Below the pieces are notes generated by a model. The model was not told the DNA's origin. It did not search any database and saw only the letters and a list, made by a program, of their open reading frames with translations. A DNA stretch of 64,000 bases, from contig NZ_QTJV01000001.1 in the NCBI RefSeq assembly GCF_003412465.1, positions 682,001 through 746,000 of the forward strand, read 5' to 3'. Origin of the DNA: Chitinophaga silvisoli (lineage in GTDB: Bacteria; Bacteroidota; Bacteroidia; Chitinophagales; Chitinophagaceae). Of the stretch, positions 28,517 through 38,807 are shown piece after piece (positions within the stretch are counted from its first letter, which is position 1; the number at the start of each line of letters is the position of its first letter). The translations under genes were made by a program, and so were the position numbers.

Positions 28517-31500
28517 ATGTTCAAGCTTCCCAATTCTGTGAAATGGAATGCAACTACTACACCCCGGAAAGTGTCGCATACACTTAAAAGGATGTTCTTT
28601 GCAGTACTGTTGTTATTGTTATGCAGTCAGAGTCAGGTTATCGCGCAGACTGTAAAGGCTACTATCAATCCCACCGGAGGTGCCAGCGGCACCAAGGATC
28701 TTAAGATTGATATCTACACCGATGGTAGTATCGTGGTGACCCGCAATGGTCTCACCGAAACCTACAACCGGGCAGACAGCTCTCTTGGTATGAGGGCTTT
28801 TTTCGATTTTAAGAACCTGTCTCACATGGCAGACAGAACTACCCCTCAGACCCCCAGTAGTTGTTACATTTCCCCTATATCTGGTTCAGGTTCTTATGCC
28901 GATCCTTATAAAATTCATGTAGTAGGTACTGTACTCGATCCTTATTATAAATATCCAACTGGTCAGACGGGTACCGTCACTTGTATTATTACCTATGTGA
29001 AAAATACAAGCTACTTCTTCCTGGACTATGTGATGCACATGCCGCAGGTAAGTACCAATGACTTTACCAGCGTACTGTTTTACCTTTCTGAACAGGTGGT
29101 AATGGGACCTAATGCAACCGCTGATCCGGACGAAGCCAGTAAATGTGGCTATGGATTTATCAATAGTGATACCACTACCATCGGTATCTACAGGGATGCC
29201 GCCTGTTCTGAAACAGCAGAATCACCCCGTAGCCATGTGTATCGCATGTACAGAAAATTCAAATCCTTTGAAGCATCTATCCCGGAGAACCGTTTCTACC
29301 TGGATGATGATGGATTGTACCCGCACAACGTAATTGCTGATGGTGTGGATGGTCGTGGCCGTTCTATGGGTATTATGCGTACCATGCCTATTTATGATAA
29401 CAACTTTACGGCGACTCCTGTGAACTACAGGACTTTCCGTGTATTATCCGGTTATGGTACCACCAAAAATGAATTCGATACTGTTGCCGCATTAGTAGAC
29501 TCTATTCCCGTCACGGGATGGGGCAATGTGTCGGTACAGTTCTCGAGTGCCACCCTGTCTACTACTGAAGGTAGTGCAGCACAGGGCGAACATATTGATT
29601 CAAGCGTAACCCTAAAAGTTTCCGGTGGCAAACTCAATGCCCCGGTTTATGTTTTATTGCAGTATGATCCGGCTTATAGTTATGCGCATCCGGCAGTTGT
29701 GGGTACAGACTTTACACTGCCGGAACAGGGAGTATTGATTCCTGCAGGTGACTATACCACCGCTAAAACTATTAAGATCCCGAATCTTCATATTATAGGT
29801 AACGACAAATTGGAATACAGCCGTACCCTCCGCCTCAAACTGGCGGCCACCTGTACGGACCTGATCACCATCTCAGGTACCTCCCAGTGTGATTTCACCA
29901 TCGTGGATGATGAGGCCCGTGGTATGACCCTCACCATGGATAGTACCGCTATCCTGGAAGGTAACTCTACCAAGGCAAGGGTGAAAATGACTTCTACCTC
30001 TCCTGAAGATGTAGTGATTACTTTCTCTACCCATGCATCTTCTACTGCAGGGGATACAGATTATGTAGTGCCAACTTCTATTACCATCCCGGCAAACAGT
30101 ACTTACAGCCCTGACTTTACCATCAGCGCCAAGTCTGATAAAGTGTTGGAAAATACAGAGAACCTGGTATTACAATTCAAGGGCACTGTTCTGGGTATTA
30201 ACGTAACTGGCCAGACAAGTCTTACCATCAATGATAGTACTTACTTCAATCCTGCATATGCCAAGATCGTATCCAGTTATGTAAATCCATCCTCGATCAA
30301 CCCGATAACGGAAGGATACGAAGGCTATGTTCGGTTCCAGCTGCCGGATGGTGTAAGTACAGAAGTACCTATTACTGTCAACGTAGATTTTGATTATTCC
30401 AAATCAACTGCGAGTGATGGTGATGACTTCGATTTCTGGTATTATAATGGTCCGGTGACCATTCCAAAACTGGGAACTGGTGCGAACATCTATATTATTG
30501 CATACGCCGATGGTTTACTCGAAGGACCTACTCCCGAAACCATTGTGCTGGATGTAACTTCAGTGGACAATGTGGGCGCTGGCCGTTCTTATCCTTATAA
30601 GGGCGATACCCTGAAAATTAAGGATGGCGACTACGATTCAAGTATGTCAATGATCGTAACGGCTTCACCTGCTTCCATACTGGAAGGCACCAGCAGTACA
30701 GTGACAGTAACCTTACCGAATGGACTCAAGGCAGGATCTGCTATGACTATCCCGGTTGCAAGGAGTGTTTCATCCAAAGCAATCGCTTCAGATGCAACCA
30801 TGTCTCTCAGCACCCTTACCATCGCTAAGAATAAGACAAATGCCACTTTAACTGTAAAAGCACTGAAAGACAGTCTGCTGGAAAATGATGAATCCTATTA
30901 TGTAGTCGCTTCTCCTGCAGGTTATATCAAAGACTCCTGTCTGATCACCATCAGGGATACAACAGGATTAATCGCTGGCAATAAAGTGCTGAACCTGGTC
31001 ATGAACACCCCTTCTCTCAAAGAAGGAAACAGTTCCAATCTTACCCTGGCATTTGCCAAGGCTGGAATCATGGCCGGCGATTCACTGGCGATAGTACTGA
31101 CACCGGATGGTACTTCCGTAGCTGCTCCATCTGATTATTACATCGGTGCAGCGAACACCATTTACATGCCACCTAATACTAACAGTAAGACGGTGACAAA
31201 TGGCTTTAGCGCACTGACTGACAATATCCTGGAGAATACAGAAGCGTTTAAATTAAATGCATCCACTACTTCAGTTTCAGGTCTGACTATCAACTCCATC
31301 TCCGGTTCTATCACAGATGCGACCAGCGACAATGCTGCCAACAGGATTGTCTCTATCACACCAGGTGCTACTGAAATGGAAGAAGGTAGTACTTACACTT
31401 ATACATTCAGCCTGCCTGCAGGTATTACTACCGAAGTGCCGATTACCATTACACCATCGATCCTGACTGGTTCTACTGCAGATGCTTCAGACTTCACACT

Positions 31501-34500
31501 GGACTCTGCAACCATCACACTCGATGCTAATCATCCTACTTCAAATGCAACAGCAATCAACATAGTTCAGGATAATATCCTGGAAAGCAATGAGCAGCTG
31601 ATCCTGGGCGGTACAGCATCAACAGCACTGACAGCAGGTGTTACCGTAAACCAGGCAGCTACAGTAACCATCAAGGATAAAACTGAATTAGGGAGTTTTA
31701 CGCTCAGCACAGATCGTAATGATATCGTAGAAGGTGGTGCAGGAGCATACATCACGATCTCTTTGCCAGGCACACCACCTGCGCCATTGACACTCACGCT
31801 GAGCCGCGGCAATAGTTCGCAGGCAAGCAGTGGATACGCTGGATTGCCGCAGACGGTGACGATGACCACCAGTTCAGTCACAATCCCGGTTCCGGTATCA
31901 GCGCTGACTGATAATATAATTGGAGATAATGAAACGCTGGTAGTATTAGTAGAAGCAGCAGGTTACCCAAGTGATTCTGTGACACTGAACATGGTGGACG
32001 TTACTGCTGATGATCCTGCAAATATGAAAATTACCCTCACTCCGGAACCTGCATCACAAGGTGATCATGTGGAAGAAGGTAATACATATACAGTAAGAGC
32101 AAGCTTCCCGGCTGGTATCAAGCTGTATACACCGGTAACACTGAATGTAACAGCGAGCAACCTCTCCGTAGCAGGTACCGGCGATTATACCGGTGTACCA
32201 ACTACAGTAACAATCGATACCAGCGGTTATGGTGACTTTGTAATCACTGCCAAAGCTGATTATATCATCGAAGGTTCCGAAATGCTGAGAATATTAGGTA
32301 ACACACCTGGTATGAGCAATGTAAGTGTAGATAGCCTGGATCTTTATATTGATGATGCACTCACCAGCACACAGCTGCAGATGATCATCGATTCCAGCAG
32401 CATTCACAAAGGCAGCACTACCAAAGTAAGGATCGGATTTGTAAACAGCGGTATGACTTCAGCCAGCGATATCATCATCACAGTAATACCTGATGTATCG
32501 TCTACTGCGGATACCACAAACTATACAGGTCTTCCAAGATTTGTAACACTGCCGAAAGACTCTAACTATGTCACCTTCTTCCTGAATATACCTAACAATT
32601 ACAAAATAGAAGGGCCTACTGTATTACAGTTTACAGACAGTGCAGCCGGATACTCATTTGCATCTATCGCACCGCTGAATATCCTGGATCCGGAAGGTCA
32701 GGCAATCACCTTAGAGAAAGTGACAGATGCGGGAGAACCAGCTACAGATGGTGCTTTCAAAGTAGTGATGCCAGCAGTATCTACTACCGATGTAAGTGTT
32801 ACTATGACAGCTACCTATGCCGGAACAAATATTAAGGATGTACAGACTACTGTGATTATTCCGGCCGGCAGTCTTTCAGTAACAATACCGGTATATATTA
32901 TAGATGACATCATCCTCCAGGGTAACCTGGTATTGCAGGTAAAGCTCACGGGTGCTACAACAGAACAGGGTGGTACTACCAAGAGCATGTATGTGAGCGG
33001 CGGTACTATGTACATGAACGTATTCGATGATGAAAGCAGTGATTCCGGCGTGCAGGCAGAAGCCCGTACAATGGTGATCGAACGGATGGCCGATGCATAT
33101 CAGCCATCTACAAGCGGTCAGTTCCGCGTACGATTCAACGACTCTACACTGGTAGCTACACAGGATGTAACAGCTGCTTATACGGTAACCGGTACAGCCA
33201 TCGCTGGTACAGACTACATAGCGCTGAGTGGTAGTGTTGTGATCCCTGCGGGTTCCAGCATGGCGACATTCGATGTGGTGCCTGCAGGTCTGCTGACAGC
33301 TGGTCCGACCAAGAGTGTAACCGCTTCACTGACTGGTGTAACTTCCAGCATTCCGCTGGTGACATGGCCGGTTAGTACGAGCAGTGGTATTTCAACGGTG
33401 AACATTTTTAATAATAATGTAGACACCCCACAGGTCAACCTGTTCGCCTCTACCAGCACGATTGTGGAAGGTGACTCTGTGAAATTCTTTGTAAGAACTA
33501 CGAAGTCTATCAACTTAGACCTGCCCATTACAGTAGCTGTAACGAACGATGTATACAGGACTGTTACAATTCATAATGGAACAGTGTCTGGCAACAAGGT
33601 GATCGTTACCATGCCTGCCGGTGCACAGGAAACATATTTCACAGTTGTGGTGGATGACAATGAACTGAATGATGATGACGGATGGTTACAGGCAAGTGTA
33701 CAGGCATACGATCCGCTGAGCAGTGGCCCTGCTTATTACGTAGGTCTTGCAAGTGAGATTAAGAATACAGTGACTGACAATGACACGTTGAGGATAGGAT
33801 TCAGTCAGAGCCAGTTCTCAGTAGTAGTGCCGTTCGATACAACAGGCATGCCGCTTCCGTTTGAATTAAAAATGAATCGTGCCAGCTCCCGTATCATCAC
33901 TATTTACTATGAGTTCTACGAACCGGGAAGTGGTGAACTGCTGGCAGGTACAACAGTGGCAACTGCAGGTAAGGATTATGATGCTTCTGTAACACCGTTG
34001 CTTATTATGCCAAATACCAGCAGCACATCAATTCCTGTACTGGTAAACAGCGTGGAAAAGAACAAGATGTTTGGTATGCGCTTACTCAGAGCTACCGTAT
34101 CATCCACTCAGAATATTCCAATCCTCGATTCACTGAGCACCGCTACTGGCCTGATTGAAATCTGTATGGATTGTGATTATGATGGTGACGGGGTACCTGA
34201 TTATGTAGAGCGTTTCATTACTGATGGCAGATGGAAGGATAATAATAATGGTAACCTGCGTGTGCATCCTGCAATGTCTCCGAACGGCGATGGCTTGGGT
34301 AACGATGCGATGTACATTGAAAATATTGATGCATATCCTGATAATGAAGTAACAGTATTCAACCGTTGGGGTGGTACTGTATTTACAACGAAAGGCTATA
34401 ATAACAGTTCTAACAATTTCAACGGTAAGGCGAATACAGGCAGTGCTAAAAATCAGGATGTTCCGGATGGTTCTTATTTCTTCATTATCCATGCGACAGA

Positions 34501-34555
34501 TGCAACAGGTAAGAAGATCAAATACACCGGATTCCTTGTCATAAAGAGATCATAA
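28517..34555 (+). CDS. giant Calx-beta surface protein with type IX sorting domain
   Basis: 2012 residues. A long signal peptide (hydrophobic core FFAVLLLLLCSQSQVIAQ, residues 27-44) is followed by a unique domain of about 290 residues with several Cys. About 13 Calx-beta-like repeats of roughly 110 residues follow to about residue 1870, each marked by an E-G-(N/S/T) turn (ILEGNS, ITEGYE, ILEGTS, LKEGNS, MEEGST, VEEGNT, IVEGDS). A Cys/Asp linker (CMDCDYDGDGVPD) resembling a thrombospondin-type calcium loop precedes the C-terminal CHU_C/gliding-motility domain (MSPNGDGLGNDAMYIENID, VTVFNRWGGTVF, DGSYFFIIHATD). The last directs export and surface attachment by the type IX system. It is probably a calcium-binding adhesin. 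The PorP/SprF gene is 50 bases downstream. Starting at residue 26 (28592) is possible. Confidence 0.85.
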   Translation: MFKLPNSVKWNATTTPRKVSHTLKRMFFAVLLLLLCSQSQVIAQTVKATINPTGGASGTKDLKIDIYTDGSIVVTRNGLTETYNRADSSLGMRAFFDFKNLSHMADRTTPQTPSSCYISPISGSGSYADPYKIHVVGTVLDPYYKYPTGQTGTVTCIITYVKNTSYFFLDYVMHMPQVSTNDFTSVLFYLSEQVVMGPNATADPDEASKCGYGFINSDTTTIGIYRDAACSETAESPRSHVYRMYRKFKSFEASIPENRFYLDDDGLYPHNVIADGVDGRGRSMGIMRTMPIYDNNFTATPVNYRTFRVLSGYGTTKNEFDTVAALVDSIPVTGWGNVSVQFSSATLSTTEGSAAQGEHIDSSVTLKVSGGKLNAPVYVLLQYDPAYSYAHPAVVGTDFTLPEQGVLIPAGDYTTAKTIKIPNLHIIGNDKLEYSRTLRLKLAATCTDLITISGTSQCDFTIVDDEARGMTLTMDSTAILEGNSTKARVKMTSTSPEDVVITFSTHASSTAGDTDYVVPTSITIPANSTYSPDFTISAKSDKVLENTENLVLQFKGTVLGINVTGQTSLTINDSTYFNPAYAKIVSSYVNPSSINPITEGYEGYVRFQLPDGVSTEVPITVNVDFDYSKSTASDGDDFDFWYYNGPVTIPKLGTGANIYIIAYADGLLEGPTPETIVLDVTSVDNVGAGRSYPYKGDTLKIKDGDYDSSMSMIVTASPASILEGTSSTVTVTLPNGLKAGSAMTIPVARSVSSKAIASDATMSLSTLTIAKNKTNATLTVKALKDSLLENDESYYVVASPAGYIKDSCLITIRDTTGLIAGNKVLNLVMNTPSLKEGNSSNLTLAFAKAGIMAGDSLAIVLTPDGTSVAAPSDYYIGAANTIYMPPNTNSKTVTNGFSALTDNILENTEAFKLNASTTSVSGLTINSISGSITDATSDNAANRIVSITPGATEMEEGSTYTYTFSLPAGITTEVPITITPSILTGSTADASDFTLDSATITLDANHPTSNATAINIVQDNILESNEQLILGGTASTALTAGVTVNQAATVTIKDKTELGSFTLSTDRNDIVEGGAGAYITISLPGTPPAPLTLTLSRGNSSQASSGYAGLPQTVTMTTSSVTIPVPVSALTDNIIGDNETLVVLVEAAGYPSDSVTLNMVDVTADDPANMKITLTPEPASQGDHVEEGNTYTVRASFPAGIKLYTPVTLNVTASNLSVAGTGDYTGVPTTVTIDTSGYGDFVITAKADYIIEGSEMLRILGNTPGMSNVSVDSLDLYIDDALTSTQLQMIIDSSSIHKGSTTKVRIGFVNSGMTSASDIIITVIPDVSSTADTTNYTGLPRFVTLPKDSNYVTFFLNIPNNYKIEGPTVLQFTDSAAGYSFASIAPLNILDPEGQAITLEKVTDAGEPATDGAFKVVMPAVSTTDVSVTMTATYAGTNIKDVQTTVIIPAGSLSVTIPVYIIDDIILQGNLVLQVKLTGATTEQGGTTKSMYVSGGTMYMNVFDDESSDSGVQAEARTMVIERMADAYQPSTSGQFRVRFNDSTLVATQDVTAAYTVTGTAIAGTDYIALSGSVVIPAGSSMATFDVVPAGLLTAGPTKSVTASLTGVTSSIPLVTWPVSTSSGISTVNIFNNNVDTPQVNLFASTSTIVEGDSVKFFVRTTKSINLDLPITVAVTNDVYRTVTIHNGTVSGNKVIVTMPAGAQETYFTVVVDDNELNDDDGWLQASVQAYDPLSSGPAYYVGLASEIKNTVTDNDTLRIGFSQSQFSVVVPFDTTGMPLPFELKMNRASSRIITIYYEFYEPGSGELLAGTTVATAGKDYDASVTPLLIMPNTSSTSIPVLVNSVEKNKMFGMRLLRATVSSTQNIPILDSLSTATGLIEICMDCDYDGDGVPDYVERFITDGRWKDNNNGNLRVHPAMSPNGDGLGNDAMYIENIDAYPDNEVTVFNRWGGTVFTTKGYNNSSNNFNGKANTGSAKNQDVPDGSYFFIIHATDATGKKIKYTGFLVIKRS

Positions 34556-34605
34556 GAAAACCAGACAATGGAGGCATTAGCTTCCATTGTCTGTAATCCT
34601 TACAT

Positions 34606-35508
34606 ATGAAGAAAGTAATAATTACGCTGTTTGTCTTAATTGCATGTTATCTGCCTTCAAAGGCACAACAGGATCCTATCTATTCCCAGTATATGTTCAA
34701 TGGCCTGGCCATTAATCCTGCCTATGCAAGTTTGGATGAGTCAGCCAGGTTAACTGTAGATGGCCGTAATCAATGGGTGGGTGTAGACGGAGCCCCTAAA
34801 ACTGCTACATTTTCATTTTATTCACCACTCAATGAAAGGGGAACTACATTGGGATTTTCTGCTATGAGGGAAAGCATCACAGTAGATACCCGTACAGATT
34901 TAAACCTCTTTGCATCACAGAAGGTAAACCTCACCGAGGAGTTGCACCTGGCAATGGGCCTGATAGTCGGCATGTCGCAGTACAAAGAGAATAATAATTC
35001 GCTCACGACAACTGATCCTACTTTTGCAAGCAACCTGAGTTACATGAAGACAAATGTTGGCTTCGGATTTGCATTATTTACAGAGAGATTTTATTTAGGT
35101 TTAGGTGCGCCGATGTTCAAGAGTTTTGATCTTGGAAAGAGTGTGAACAGGATTGTGTCAAAACCGCATTATTACATGCAGGCAGCCTATGTATTTGATA
35201 TCAACGATGATCTGAAATTCAAGCCTACTTTATTGCTGAGAGATGTAAAAGGAGCAGGACTGAGTTATGATTTCAATGCCAGCGTACTCTTGAGAGAACT
35301 GGTGTGGCTGGGTGCCTCCTGGAGATCAGAGAAGACGGTGACAGGTATGGTAGGAGTGAGGATTACACCTCAATTGGAAATGGGATATTCATACGATACA
35401 CCTACAAATTCGAATTTAAAGGGAGCACAGTCAGTATCACATGAACTGATGATCAGCTATAGATTCGGATGGAGTAGCGATCACGAAATTTTACCCCGAC
35501 TTTTTTAG
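34606..35508 (+). CDS. PorP/SprF family type IX secretion membrane protein
   Basis: A 300-residue outer-membrane beta-barrel with a signal peptide (MKKVIITLFVLIACYLPSKAQ) and the family opening QDPIYSQYMFNGLAINPAYA. Members such as SprF assist secretion or surface attachment of a specific large cargo encoded next to them. Here the gene follows the giant Calx-beta protein in the same direction, so a dedicated pair is the natural reading. The C-terminus LMISYRFGW is a barrel-closing strand. A terminator follows. Confidence 0.88.
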   Translation: MKKVIITLFVLIACYLPSKAQQDPIYSQYMFNGLAINPAYASLDESARLTVDGRNQWVGVDGAPKTATFSFYSPLNERGTTLGFSAMRESITVDTRTDLNLFASQKVNLTEELHLAMGLIVGMSQYKENNNSLTTTDPTFASNLSYMKTNVGFGFALFTERFYLGLGAPMFKSFDLGKSVNRIVSKPHYYMQAAYVFDINDDLKFKPTLLLRDVKGAGLSYDFNASVLLRELVWLGASWRSEKTVTGMVGVRITPQLEMGYSYDTPTNSNLKGAQSVSHELMISYRFGWSSDHEILPRLF

Positions 35509-35541
35509 TCTATTAACCGAAACGCCCTACGGGGTCATCAG

Positions 35542-35570
35542 TTCCCGCACCAAAAGTGCGGGAATTTTAT
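35542..35570 (+). terminator. terminator of the adhesin-porP unit
   Basis: TTCCCGCAC / GTGCGGGAA, nine perfect pairs with a five-base loop, then TTTTATTTT. Confidence 0.88.
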
Positions 35571-35765
35571 TTTCTATCTGGTTGATTTTTAATCGGTAAT
35601 AAAAAGCTAGAAAAAAAATAAAAAAATAAATCTCAAAGAAAATCCGTGTTTAAACATTTATCGTATGTATCTTCATAGCGGTGAAAGTTCAGCATCACTC
35701 TGGCTGGACAACACCTAAAGATTTTAATTAGAAAAGTTGTGTCTTTTAATGGTTAACTTGGGAAA

Positions 35766-35796
35766 CAGCCTGGTATTTTTACCAGGCTGGATTTTT
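35766..35796. terminator. hairpin terminator near GNAT gene
   Basis: CAGCCTGGTA / TACCAGGCTG with loop TTTT. The longer T run lies on the plus strand, although the adjacent gene end is on the minus strand. The 200 bases before it (35571-35765) contain no gene I can support. Confidence 0.7.
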
Positions 35797-36291
35797 TTAT
35801 AGCACTTTCCTCATCACGTAATCATTCATCCAGTAGCCATTTCCAATGTCAATATCTTTCTCTTCAAATACTTCGAAGCCGATTTTCTCATAGAAGGATT
35901 TCGCCTTGTTATACCTGTTTACATTCAGTTCAAGCACATTTGCACCGGCGGCTTTTACCTGGTCAATGACAGCATTGAGCAATAGTTTTCCTGCACCTTT
36001 TCCCTGGTAATCCGGGTGGAGGTATATTTTGTTCAGCTTGTAAATACCAGTCTCTTCTTTCGGGCTATAGCCGGCGAAGCCGATAGCGCTTTCTCCATCC
36101 CATATCAGCAGAAAAGTATGATCCGAATTAAGTTGCCTGCTTAGTTCTTCTGTATTATACATCATGGCTATCATATAGTCCAGTTGCTCCTGACTAAGGA
36201 TAGACAGGTAGGTAGCCGGCCAGATCTGATTGGTCAGTTCCTGTATAAGTGGAATATGCTGTATGCCTGCCTGTGTAATCTGGTACATCAT
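35797..36291 (-). CDS. GNAT-family N-acetyltransferase
   Basis: A 164-residue acetyl-CoA-dependent acyltransferase. The acetyl-CoA loop appears as KIYLHPDYQGKGAGKLLLNAVID (motif A, about residues 91-113) and the C-terminal ELNVNRYNKAKSFYEKIGFEVFEE is the typical motif B region of RimI-like members. Substrate unknown. Its start overlaps the stop of the DsbA-like gene by four bases, so the two are translationally coupled. Confidence 0.88.
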   Translation of the reverse strand: MMYQITQAGIQHIPLIQELTNQIWPATYLSILSQEQLDYMIAMMYNTEELSRQLNSDHTFLLIWDGESAIGFAGYSPKEETGIYKLNKIYLHPDYQGKGAGKLLLNAVIDQVKAAGANVLELNVNRYNKAKSFYEKIGFEVFEEKDIDIGNGYWMNDYVMRKVL

Positions 36292-36911
36292 TTATTTTTT
36301 ATTTCTTCAATCACCTGTAGCAGTTTTGCTTTGGGAGTAAAGCCGCGGGCTATCAGATAAAGTTGTTCGTCTTTTTCGAGGATAGCGGCCGGGAAACCGG
36401 TGATGCCCCATTGCTGTACGATATTGAATTCCTGCTGCGTTGCATATTTGTTGTCATCTTCCTTCATATTGTTCAGGAAGGCCTGTACCGGAATATCGTA
36501 TTTTTCCAGGATGGGGATGTAGGTGTCAATATCATTGAGGCTCTTGCCTTCAAAGTTGAGTGCTACCTGCAGATCATGTGCAAAATTTACTGCATTTTCC
36601 GGCTGGTATTGTTTGAATACGGTCAGTGCGATACTTGGTTTTTCAGAATCCATGATATCGTCTGAGCGGAGGTATTCGTTCAGGAATGGATCACCAAATG
36701 TGATACCAGTAGTATTTTCGACCTGTTTGTGAGCTTCCTTGATGTAGTTGTACATAGCGGAGGCAGGGCGGCGGTTGGCACTTAATAACATGCCGCCAGA
36801 CAGTATTTCTACTGAGATTTCTCCTTTCAATTGCTCCTGGATCTCCTGGATCACGGGCGTAAAACCATAACACCATCCGCAGATGGGATCATAGATATAA
36901 ATCAGTTTCAT
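36288..36911 (-). CDS. DsbA-family thioredoxin-fold protein
   Basis: 207 residues, without a signal peptide. The N-terminal strand leads into CGWC (about residues 11-14) in the context YIYDPICGWCYGF, followed by a helical insertion and the cis-Pro region WGITGFPAAILE (about 168-179). This matches the cytosolic FrnE/DsbA-like oxidoreductase group, including 2-hydroxychromene-2-carboxylate isomerase relatives. A disulfide or glutathione-linked redox role is likely, with unknown partner. Coupled to the GNAT gene downstream; polX precedes it by six bases. Confidence 0.85.
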   Translation of the reverse strand: MKLIYIYDPICGWCYGFTPVIQEIQEQLKGEISVEILSGGMLLSANRRPASAMYNYIKEAHKQVENTTGITFGDPFLNEYLRSDDIMDSEKPSIALTVFKQYQPENAVNFAHDLQVALNFEGKSLNDIDTYIPILEKYDIPVQAFLNNMKEDDNKYATQQEFNIVQQWGITGFPAAILEKDEQLYLIARGFTPKAKLLQVIEEIKNK

Positions 36912-36917
36912 TGTTCG

Positions 36918-38573
36918 TTATTTTTTCCTGTTGTGGATATATTTCTCTAAAGCTTCTTTCGAATAGCTACTCAGATTACCTTCGGCAGTTAAACCTCCTT
37001 TGCGGGCGGCTAAAGTACCGTAGTAGACATCTTTGTAACCTTCTATGCTGTGGGCATCGGGATCAATGGAAAGCAGTACACCTTTTTTACGGGCATAAGG
37101 AATCCATTCCCAGTCAATGTCCAGCCGGCGGGGATGTGCATTCAGTTCAATGACAACATTGTGTTCGGCACAGGCATCTATGATACGGCGGTGATCTACA
37201 GGATAACCGTTACGGCTCAGCAGGAGTCGTCCGGTCATGTGGCCTAAAATGGTAGTATATGGATTTTCGATCGCTTTCAGCAGTCGGCTCATGGCTTTCT
37301 CTTCACTCATTTTAAGATTGGAGTGAACGGAAGCAATAACGAGATCGAAAGATGCGAGTACTTCATCCGGGTAATCGAGGTTACCGTCATTGAGAATATC
37401 TGCTTCAATGCTCTTGAAAATGCGGAAAGGAGCGAGTTGTTGATTGAGAGCATCGATCTGTGCATGCTGTTCAGCAATGCGCTCAATACTGAGTCCGTTT
37501 GCATAAAATGCAGAGCGGGAGTGGTCGCTGATCACGAGGTATTCAAAGCCTTGTGCTTTGGCAGCGAGTGCCATTTCTTCCAGGCTGTATTGACCATCAC
37601 TCCAGGTGGAGTGGGAGTGGATGATGCCTTTGATATCCTGTGGTGTGATCAGTTCAGGAAGCTGCTGTACATCCAGCATGCTGCCGTCGTTGCGAAGGCA
37701 GGGTGGGAGGTAGGGCAGGTTTGCCTGTGAGAAGATTTTTTCTTCTGTAGCACCGGGTGTGAGACCGGCAGCACCGCCAGCGACAAAGAAGCTTTCGATG
37801 AAAGCGGGTGTGGCGGTGGTCAGGAAGAGTGATTTGCCAAAATCGTCGATAGCGGCGGGATAGACCCTGACCTTAACTTTTTGTGCGTGCTGGAACAGCA
37901 GGGAGTTAGGTGTTTCTTCGATGAAACTGAGCATGTTTAATTTCTCCTGAATGTATTCAGGAGCAGCATCTGCAACCAGTTCAATTTCATCGATGATGAT
38001 TTCCTGTCTCCTTATTTGTCCGGTGAGTGACACGGAAGCAGGAGCGAGGAGTGTTTGTATTTCTTTTTCCAGTTCATTGGCCAGTACTTCCACTTCGGCG
38101 AAGAGGTAGCGGTTGCGGTTACTGAAATAGAATTCGATGCTTTGTTTTACGCTATCCTGTGTTTTCTGGCCGAAGCCTTTCAGGAGCATGAGGCGGTTTT
38201 CATTGCAGGCGTAAAGGAGTTCGCCGAGGGATTCTACTTCCAGGTCTTTCCAAATGGAAGCGATTTTTTTTGGTCCCAGGCCTTTGATTTTCATCATTTC
38301 AAGGATGCCGGAGGGAGTTTTTTCGATATAGGTATCGAGCAGGCTCCATTGTTCTGTTTGCAGCATTTCCCGGATGCTCTTGCTGATGGATTCACCGATC
38401 CCTTTGATTTTGGCGATTTCCTCAGTGGGCATATCCTGCAGGGGAATACTGAGCTTTTCTACAGTAAAGGCTGCATTGGCGAATGACTTTGCTTTGAAGC
38501 TGTTTTCCCCATGGATGTCCATGAGTTTGGACAGCAACGAGAAGTTGTCGGCGATTGTGCTGTTATCCGGCAT
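36918..38573 (-). CDS. PolX-type protein with intact PHP and degenerate polymerase core
   Basis: 551 residues in the PolX order: helix-hairpin-helix repeats (KGIGESISKSI, KGLGPKKIASIW, KGFGQKTQDSV), a nucleotidyltransferase fold, then a PHP domain. The PHP metal residues are all visible (HSHSTWSDG, ISDHS, SIEAD, SVHSN, GHMTGR, DPDAH), supporting 3'-5' exonuclease or phosphoesterase activity. In the polymerase fold the expected Asp-x-Asp after the RR motif reads E-I-E (IDEIELVA). The third Asp position, in the strand normally VDLRV, reads KVKVRV. DNA polymerase activity is therefore doubtful, though the DNA-end-binding architecture is kept. Confidence 0.85.
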   Translation of the reverse strand: MPDNSTIADNFSLLSKLMDIHGENSFKAKSFANAAFTVEKLSIPLQDMPTEEIAKIKGIGESISKSIREMLQTEQWSLLDTYIEKTPSGILEMMKIKGLGPKKIASIWKDLEVESLGELLYACNENRLMLLKGFGQKTQDSVKQSIEFYFSNRNRYLFAEVEVLANELEKEIQTLLAPASVSLTGQIRRQEIIIDEIELVADAAPEYIQEKLNMLSFIEETPNSLLFQHAQKVKVRVYPAAIDDFGKSLFLTTATPAFIESFFVAGGAAGLTPGATEEKIFSQANLPYLPPCLRNDGSMLDVQQLPELITPQDIKGIIHSHSTWSDGQYSLEEMALAAKAQGFEYLVISDHSRSAFYANGLSIERIAEQHAQIDALNQQLAPFRIFKSIEADILNDGNLDYPDEVLASFDLVIASVHSNLKMSEEKAMSRLLKAIENPYTTILGHMTGRLLLSRNGYPVDHRRIIDACAEHNVVIELNAHPRRLDIDWEWIPYARKKGVLLSIDPDAHSIEGYKDVYYGTLAARKGGLTAEGNLSSYSKEALEKYIHNRKK

Positions 38574-38754
38574 AATTTGATTTGAACTGCGAATTTCGGT
38601 TTTTTAGAAATGGAATTGGTCCCTTTTTTAAGTGTTTTAGGCCTTGGAAATCACTCCTTTAGGGGAAAGGGCGCTTGTTTCAAAAAGAAAAATGAAATCT
38701 TTCTTTGCTGTTGTAGGCCATTAAAAAGGAATATTGATCCCTATATAAAACACG

Positions 38755-38783
38755 AAAGGTCCTGGTTATTCACCAGAACCTTT
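38755..38783. terminator. hairpin after the histone-like gene
   Basis: AAAGGTCCTGGT / ACCAGAACCTTT with one mismatch and a five-base loop. It sits 25 bases past the minus-strand stop but lacks a clean T run. The other 170 bases of the gap up to polX show nothing I can name. Confidence 0.4.
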
Positions 38784-38807
38784 ATTTCACAGTGTGTAAA
38801 ATCGTTC

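Noticed and set aside
35571..35765. Small RNA between two terminators
   Set aside because: A hairpin with a plus-strand T run exists at its end, but no TAnnTTTG promoter or conserved fold could be found.
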